Part shown: positions 61,076 through 64,000 of the stretch, piece by piece | Layout: every line of letters begins with the position of its first letter | Numbering within the stretch: the first letter of the stretch is position 1 | The notes under the pieces: model-generated | The model's database searches: none | Told to the model about the DNA's origin: nothing | Seen by the model: only the letters and a program-made list of their open reading frames with translations | Source of the DNA: Sphingomonas sanxanigenens DSM 19645 = NX02 | GTDB taxonomy: Bacteria > Pseudomonadota > Alphaproteobacteria > Sphingomonadales > Sphingomonadaceae | Reading direction: 5' to 3' | NCBI RefSeq assembly: GCF_000512205.2 | Contig: NZ_CP006644.1 | Coordinates: 3,982,501 to 4,046,500, forward strand | Length of the DNA stretch: 64,000 bases | Position numbers and translations under genes: made by a program

Positions 61076-62392
61076 TCAGGGATTGACCAGCCTCACCGGC
61101 TGCTCGATCCCTCCGCGCTTGTAGACGATGCCGCCCTTCATCACGAAGTCGATCGTCTCGACCAGCTTGATGTCGGCGATCGGATCGCCGCGCACCGCGA
61201 CGATGTCGGCGTAGCGGCCGGCCTCGATCTTGCCGATGTCCGGCGACCCGACGAGATCGGCGCCGCCGCCGGTGGCCGCGACCAGCACGTCGATCGGCGC
61301 CATCCCCGCCTCGACCATCAGGGCCGCTTCCTTGGGATTCTCGCCCGCGCCGGTATCGCTGCCGAAACCGATCTTCACGCCGGCCTTGTAGGCGGCGGTC
61401 AGCTTGGCGCTGCCGGTGCCCATCGCCAGCACTTTCTTCACGGTCAAGGGATTGAGCGTTTCCGGGCGCTTCTGCGCGGTTTCGTAGAGCTTGCGGGTGG
61501 TGAGCAGCGTCGGCACGAACCAGGTGCCGCGCGCCTTCATCAGCGCCCAGCTTTCGGCATCGGCATAAGTGCCATGCTCGATCGAATCGGCGCCCAGCCG
61601 CACGGCATCGTCGATCGCCGCCTTGCCATGGCCATGCGCGGCGAGCTTGAGGCCCAGCGCGTGCGCGGCTTCCGCCGCCGCCTGGATCTCGGCATTGCTC
61701 ATCAGCTGCGCCTTGGGATCGTCACCGCTGCTGACCACGCCGCCCGACGGCATGATCTTGATGACCGACGCGCCGAGCTTGTGCTCCTTGCGGACGAGCG
61801 CGGTCACTGCGTCGGCACCGTCCGCCAGACCGGCACCGAATTCGGGCCGCGACACATCCGATGCCAGGCCATGGCTCCAGTCATTATGGCCGCCGGTGGG
61901 GCCGATCGCCTCGCCCGCCACCCACATGCGCGGGCCGACGATCGAGCCGCGGTCGATCGCGGTGCGCAGCGCGACATCGGCGCCATAGAGGCCGCCGAGA
62001 TCGCGGATCGTCGTCACCCCCGACAGCAGGATCGCCCGCGCGTTGACCGTCGACGCGAGCGCCACGTCGAGCGGCGAATAGGTCATCGTCTTGGCGATCG
62101 GATTGCCCGTGCGCGGCAGCGAGGTGATGTGGGTGTGGCCGTCGACAAGGCCGGGCATTACGGTCTCGTCCTTGAGATCGATCACCTCGGCACCGGCCGG
62201 GGTGACGTGGCCCGGCACCACCGAGACGATCCGGTCGTCCCTGATGACGATGCTCGACGGGCCCTGCAGCACGCGCTTCTCGCCATCGAACAGCCGGCCG
62301 GCATGGATCACCCGATCCTGCGCGGCGGCGCCGCCCGCGCCCAACACCAGCGCGAGCAGCGCTGCACCCGCCTTGACCCCATGAACTTGCAT
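61076..62392 (-). CDS. Exported amidohydrolase, prolidase-like
   Basis: 438 residues from ATG 62392, with AAGGGGG 6 nt upstream and signal peptide MQVHGVKAGAALLALVLGAGGAAAQ. All metal and catalytic positions are visible: GLVDGHTHITS (H-x-H), Lys in GASVIKIMPSGGV, His in LAAHGHGK, SIEHGTYAD, and Asp in FGSDTG. This is the compact form of the Xaa-Pro/Xaa-Arg dipeptidase subgroup, without the large insertion seen in the 52.5-54.1 kb protein. It is convergent with the D-hydroxyproline dehydrogenase-like gene and 17 bp downstream of the MFS gene, so it could be co-transcribed with that transporter. Confidence 0.87.
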   Translation of the reverse strand: MQVHGVKAGAALLALVLGAGGAAAQDRVIHAGRLFDGEKRVLQGPSSIVIRDDRIVSVVPGHVTPAGAEVIDLKDETVMPGLVDGHTHITSLPRTGNPIAKTMTYSPLDVALASTVNARAILLSGVTTIRDLGGLYGADVALRTAIDRGSIVGPRMWVAGEAIGPTGGHNDWSHGLASDVSRPEFGAGLADGADAVTALVRKEHKLGASVIKIMPSGGVVSSGDDPKAQLMSNAEIQAAAEAAHALGLKLAAHGHGKAAIDDAVRLGADSIEHGTYADAESWALMKARGTWFVPTLLTTRKLYETAQKRPETLNPLTVKKVLAMGTGSAKLTAAYKAGVKIGFGSDTGAGENPKEAALMVEAGMAPIDVLVAATGGGADLVGSPDIGKIEAGRYADIVAVRGDPIADIKLVETIDFVMKGGIVYKRGGIEQPVRLVNP

Positions 62393-62409
62393 ATTCGCCC
62401 CCTTCGGCA

Positions 62410-63639
62410 TCACGTGATCGAAACCTGTCCGCCGCGCGCGCGCGCGCCATAGGGGCTGAGCAGCAGCACCAGCCCGGCGGCGCACATGCAGATGGGAACG
62501 CCGACCGCGAGGATCGCGGTGTAGGATCCGGTCTGGTCGTACACGAAGCCGAAGGCGAGCGGCCCCAGCCCCATCGCCACCATCACCGCGGCGAACAAGG
62601 TCGAGAAGATCTGCGCGAAGCTGCGCAGCCCGAAATAGCGGCTGGTGAGATAGGCGAGCATATCGACTTCCGCCCCCAGGCTGCCGCCCAGCAGCAGCGC
62701 CGCCGGCAGAAAGGCCCAGAGCGGCAGCGGCAGCGCGAGCAGTGCGAGGCCGATGGCGGAGAGCGAGAAGAACAGGAAGGCGATGCGCCGCGCATCGTGC
62801 CGATCGACCATGAAGCCGATCAGCAACCGGCCGGCAAAGGCGGCCATGCCGAACAGCGAGGCGATCCACGCCGCCTCCGCCGCCGGGACGCCGCGATCCA
62901 GCAGCAGCGAAACGAGGTGCGGGATCAGCCCGTAGAGCACGAAGGCGAGCACCACGAAGATGCCGCCCAGCACCCAGAAATCGGGCTTGCGCATCGCCTC
63001 GCCCATCGTGGCGCCCTGCACGCCCGCATGCGCCTCCGGCCGGTCGTGCGGCGCTTCATGCGCGGGCGCCTCGCGCAGCACCAGCAGCGTCAGCGGCACG
63101 GTGGTCGCGAGCAGGAGCACGCCGAGCCCGATATAACCCGCGCGCCACCCCATGTCCGCGACCAGCGCCTGCGTGAGCACGGGCACATAGGCGAAGCCGA
63201 GCCCGGTGCCGCTGCCGGCGATGCCGATCGCCAGCCCTCGCCGGTGATCGAACCAGCCGGTGATGATCCGCATATAAGCGGTGCTGTTCGATCCCACCGC
63301 GATCGTACCGATCGCCACATAGAGCGCGATGAACTGCCAATAGGCCTGCACGAACCCCAGCCCGATCATGCAGCCGGCGAGCAGCAGCACCGACGGGATG
63401 AGCACCCGGCGCGCGCCCAGCGTATCGATCAGCCGGCCGGCGATCGGCATGCAGGCGGCGGTCGCCAGCATCATGATCGAGACCGCGGCGCTGATCTCGG
63501 TGCGGCTCCAGCCGAATTCGCGCGCCAGCGGCTCGGCGGCGATGCCCAACGAGGAAAGCCCGAAGGCAGCCGGACCGGTCGAGATCCCGAACAGGCTGAC
63601 GATGACGACCAGCCATGGCCGGATGCGTGAATTGGGCAT
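62410..63639 (-). CDS. MFS transporter (oxalate/formate or monocarboxylate-like)
   Basis: 409 residues with 12 predicted membrane helices in two halves separated by a His/Pro-rich cytoplasmic loop (REAPAHEAPHDRPEAHAG). Landmarks are GRLIDTLGARRVLIPSVLLLAG after helix 2 and GFMVDRHDARRIAFLFF in the second half. FGLSSLGIAAEPLAREFGWSRTEISAAVSI is typical of the OFA/monocarboxylate group for organic acids. A perfect family-1 operator lies 70 bp upstream, so it likely imports the aromatic acid, or a product of it, handled by the cluster at 21-34 kb. Confidence 0.88.
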   Translation of the reverse strand: MPNSRIRPWLVVIVSLFGISTGPAAFGLSSLGIAAEPLAREFGWSRTEISAAVSIMMLATAACMPIAGRLIDTLGARRVLIPSVLLLAGCMIGLGFVQAYWQFIALYVAIGTIAVGSNSTAYMRIITGWFDHRRGLAIGIAGSGTGLGFAYVPVLTQALVADMGWRAGYIGLGVLLLATTVPLTLLVLREAPAHEAPHDRPEAHAGVQGATMGEAMRKPDFWVLGGIFVVLAFVLYGLIPHLVSLLLDRGVPAAEAAWIASLFGMAAFAGRLLIGFMVDRHDARRIAFLFFSLSAIGLALLALPLPLWAFLPAALLLGGSLGAEVDMLAYLTSRYFGLRSFAQIFSTLFAAVMVAMGLGPLAFGFVYDQTGSYTAILAVGVPICMCAAGLVLLLSPYGARARGGQVSIT

Positions 63640-63709
63640 GTGCGCGAAATCCCCGAAGCCGCATCTATGCGTGCGGGGCTTACGATAGGGCCGTGCCGAT
63701 CCCTGTCAA

Positions 63710-63726
63710 TGTATGACAATCATACA
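63710..63726. promoter_or_regulatory. Perfect family-1 operator upstream of the MFS gene
   Basis: TGTATGACAATCATACA has exact 7-base inverted arms. It lies between the MFS gene and the preceding GntR gene on the same strand, 30 kb from the other sites of this family. Confidence 0.75.
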
Positions 63727-63733
63727 TCGATCG

Positions 63734-64000
63734 TCACGATCGGCCGCGCAGCGCCGATCCACCCACCCGATCGAGAAAGGCGGTGACTTCGTGCTCGGCT
63801 GCGTCCGCATCGCCGCGGCCGATCGCCGCGATCAGCAGTCGCTCGGCCGCCAGCGTCGCCTCGCGGTTGGCGGCGATGCGATAGAGTTGCTCGCGGCCCA
63901 GCCGGAAGGCGTCGTCCACCAGCGCCGCGCAGCGCGCCAGAAGCCGGTTGTCCGCGAGCAGACGGATCTCGTCGCGCAGGCGATAATGCGCCGTCGCGAA
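63734..64000 (-). CDS. GntR-family FCD regulator, C-terminal part only (cut by window edge)
   Basis: The frame enters from the right edge and ends with TGA at 63736-63734, leaving 88 residues. They read AHYRLRDEIRLLADNRLLARCAALVDDAFRLG.. and end in the FCD-type helix GRGDADAAEHEVTAFLDRV. The DNA-binding half is outside the window. A perfect family-1 operator lies 8 bp after its stop codon, before the MFS gene, so it is a second candidate regulator for that site. Confidence 0.72.
   Translation of the reverse strand, partial: FATAHYRLRDEIRLLADNRLLARCAALVDDAFRLGREQLYRIAANREATLAAERLLIAAIGRGDADAAEHEVTAFLDRVGGSALRGRS

Noticed and set aside
1-64000. CRISPR array, rRNA or tRNA genes, prophage or integrative element core genes
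   Set aside because: No regularly spaced repeats, no RNA gene signatures and no integrase, transposase or phage structural genes were seen on either strand.

Overview
The window looks like chromosome of a plant- or soil-associated alphaproteobacterium of the sphingomonad type. The evidence is high GC, four very large TonB-dependent receptors each paired with a hydrolase, FCD-type GntR regulators, and peptidase, glycosidase and aromatic-catabolism genes arranged in divergent clusters. No rRNA, tRNA, CRISPR array or intact insertion sequence was seen. Both ends cut a gene: a ParE-like toxin at the left and a GntR/FCD regulator at the right.

Layout: (1) 0.3-4.8 kb, TonB receptor divergent from a GH28 pectinase. 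(2) 4.8-11.4 kb, Lrp-type regulator divergent from a TonB receptor plus M14 metallopeptidase (peptide uptake). (3) 11.5-15.9 kb, TonB receptor divergent from a cytoplasmic gamma-glutamyltransferase-like hydrolase. (4) 16.4-21.0 kb, an envelope/stress run (PRC-barrel, small lipoprotein, L,D-transpeptidase, DUF2254, MgtC, DUF421), followed by an nhaA remnant. (5) 21.5-34.2 kb, a complete aromatic meta-cleavage cluster: CarAa-like Rieske oxygenase with ferredoxin and reductase, two-subunit LigAB-type extradiol dioxygenase, meta-cleavage hydrolase, hydratase, aldolase and acetaldehyde dehydrogenase, together with asparaginase, aspartate dehydrogenase, flavin monooxygenase, cupin and a GntR regulator. 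(6) 34.2-62.4 kb, a peptide/hydroxyproline cluster: GH127 beta-L-arabinofuranosidase, gamma-glutamyltransferase, three DUF885 peptidase-like proteins, S10 carboxypeptidase, 4-hydroxyproline 2-epimerase, pyrroline-hydroxycarboxylate deaminase-like protein, APC permease, three amidohydrolases, TonB receptor, M24 protein, GntR regulator and D-hydroxyproline dehydrogenase-like flavoprotein. (7) 62.4-64 kb, MFS transporter and a third GntR.

Two sets of repeated palindromic sites tie these pieces together. The first, consensus TGTATGACARTCATACA, occurs at seven promoters of regions 3, 5 and 7. The second, built on GTATACGAT, occurs at four promoters of region 6. I infer two regulons. The second groups an arabinofuranosidase of the family that acts on hydroxyproline-linked arabinosides with proline-type peptidases and the hydroxyproline catabolic enzymes, which fits use of plant extensin or other hydroxyproline-rich glycoproteins. 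The first looks like a pathway for a nitrogen-containing or amino-acid-conjugated aromatic compound. Functions come from motif recognition by eye; no database search was run.
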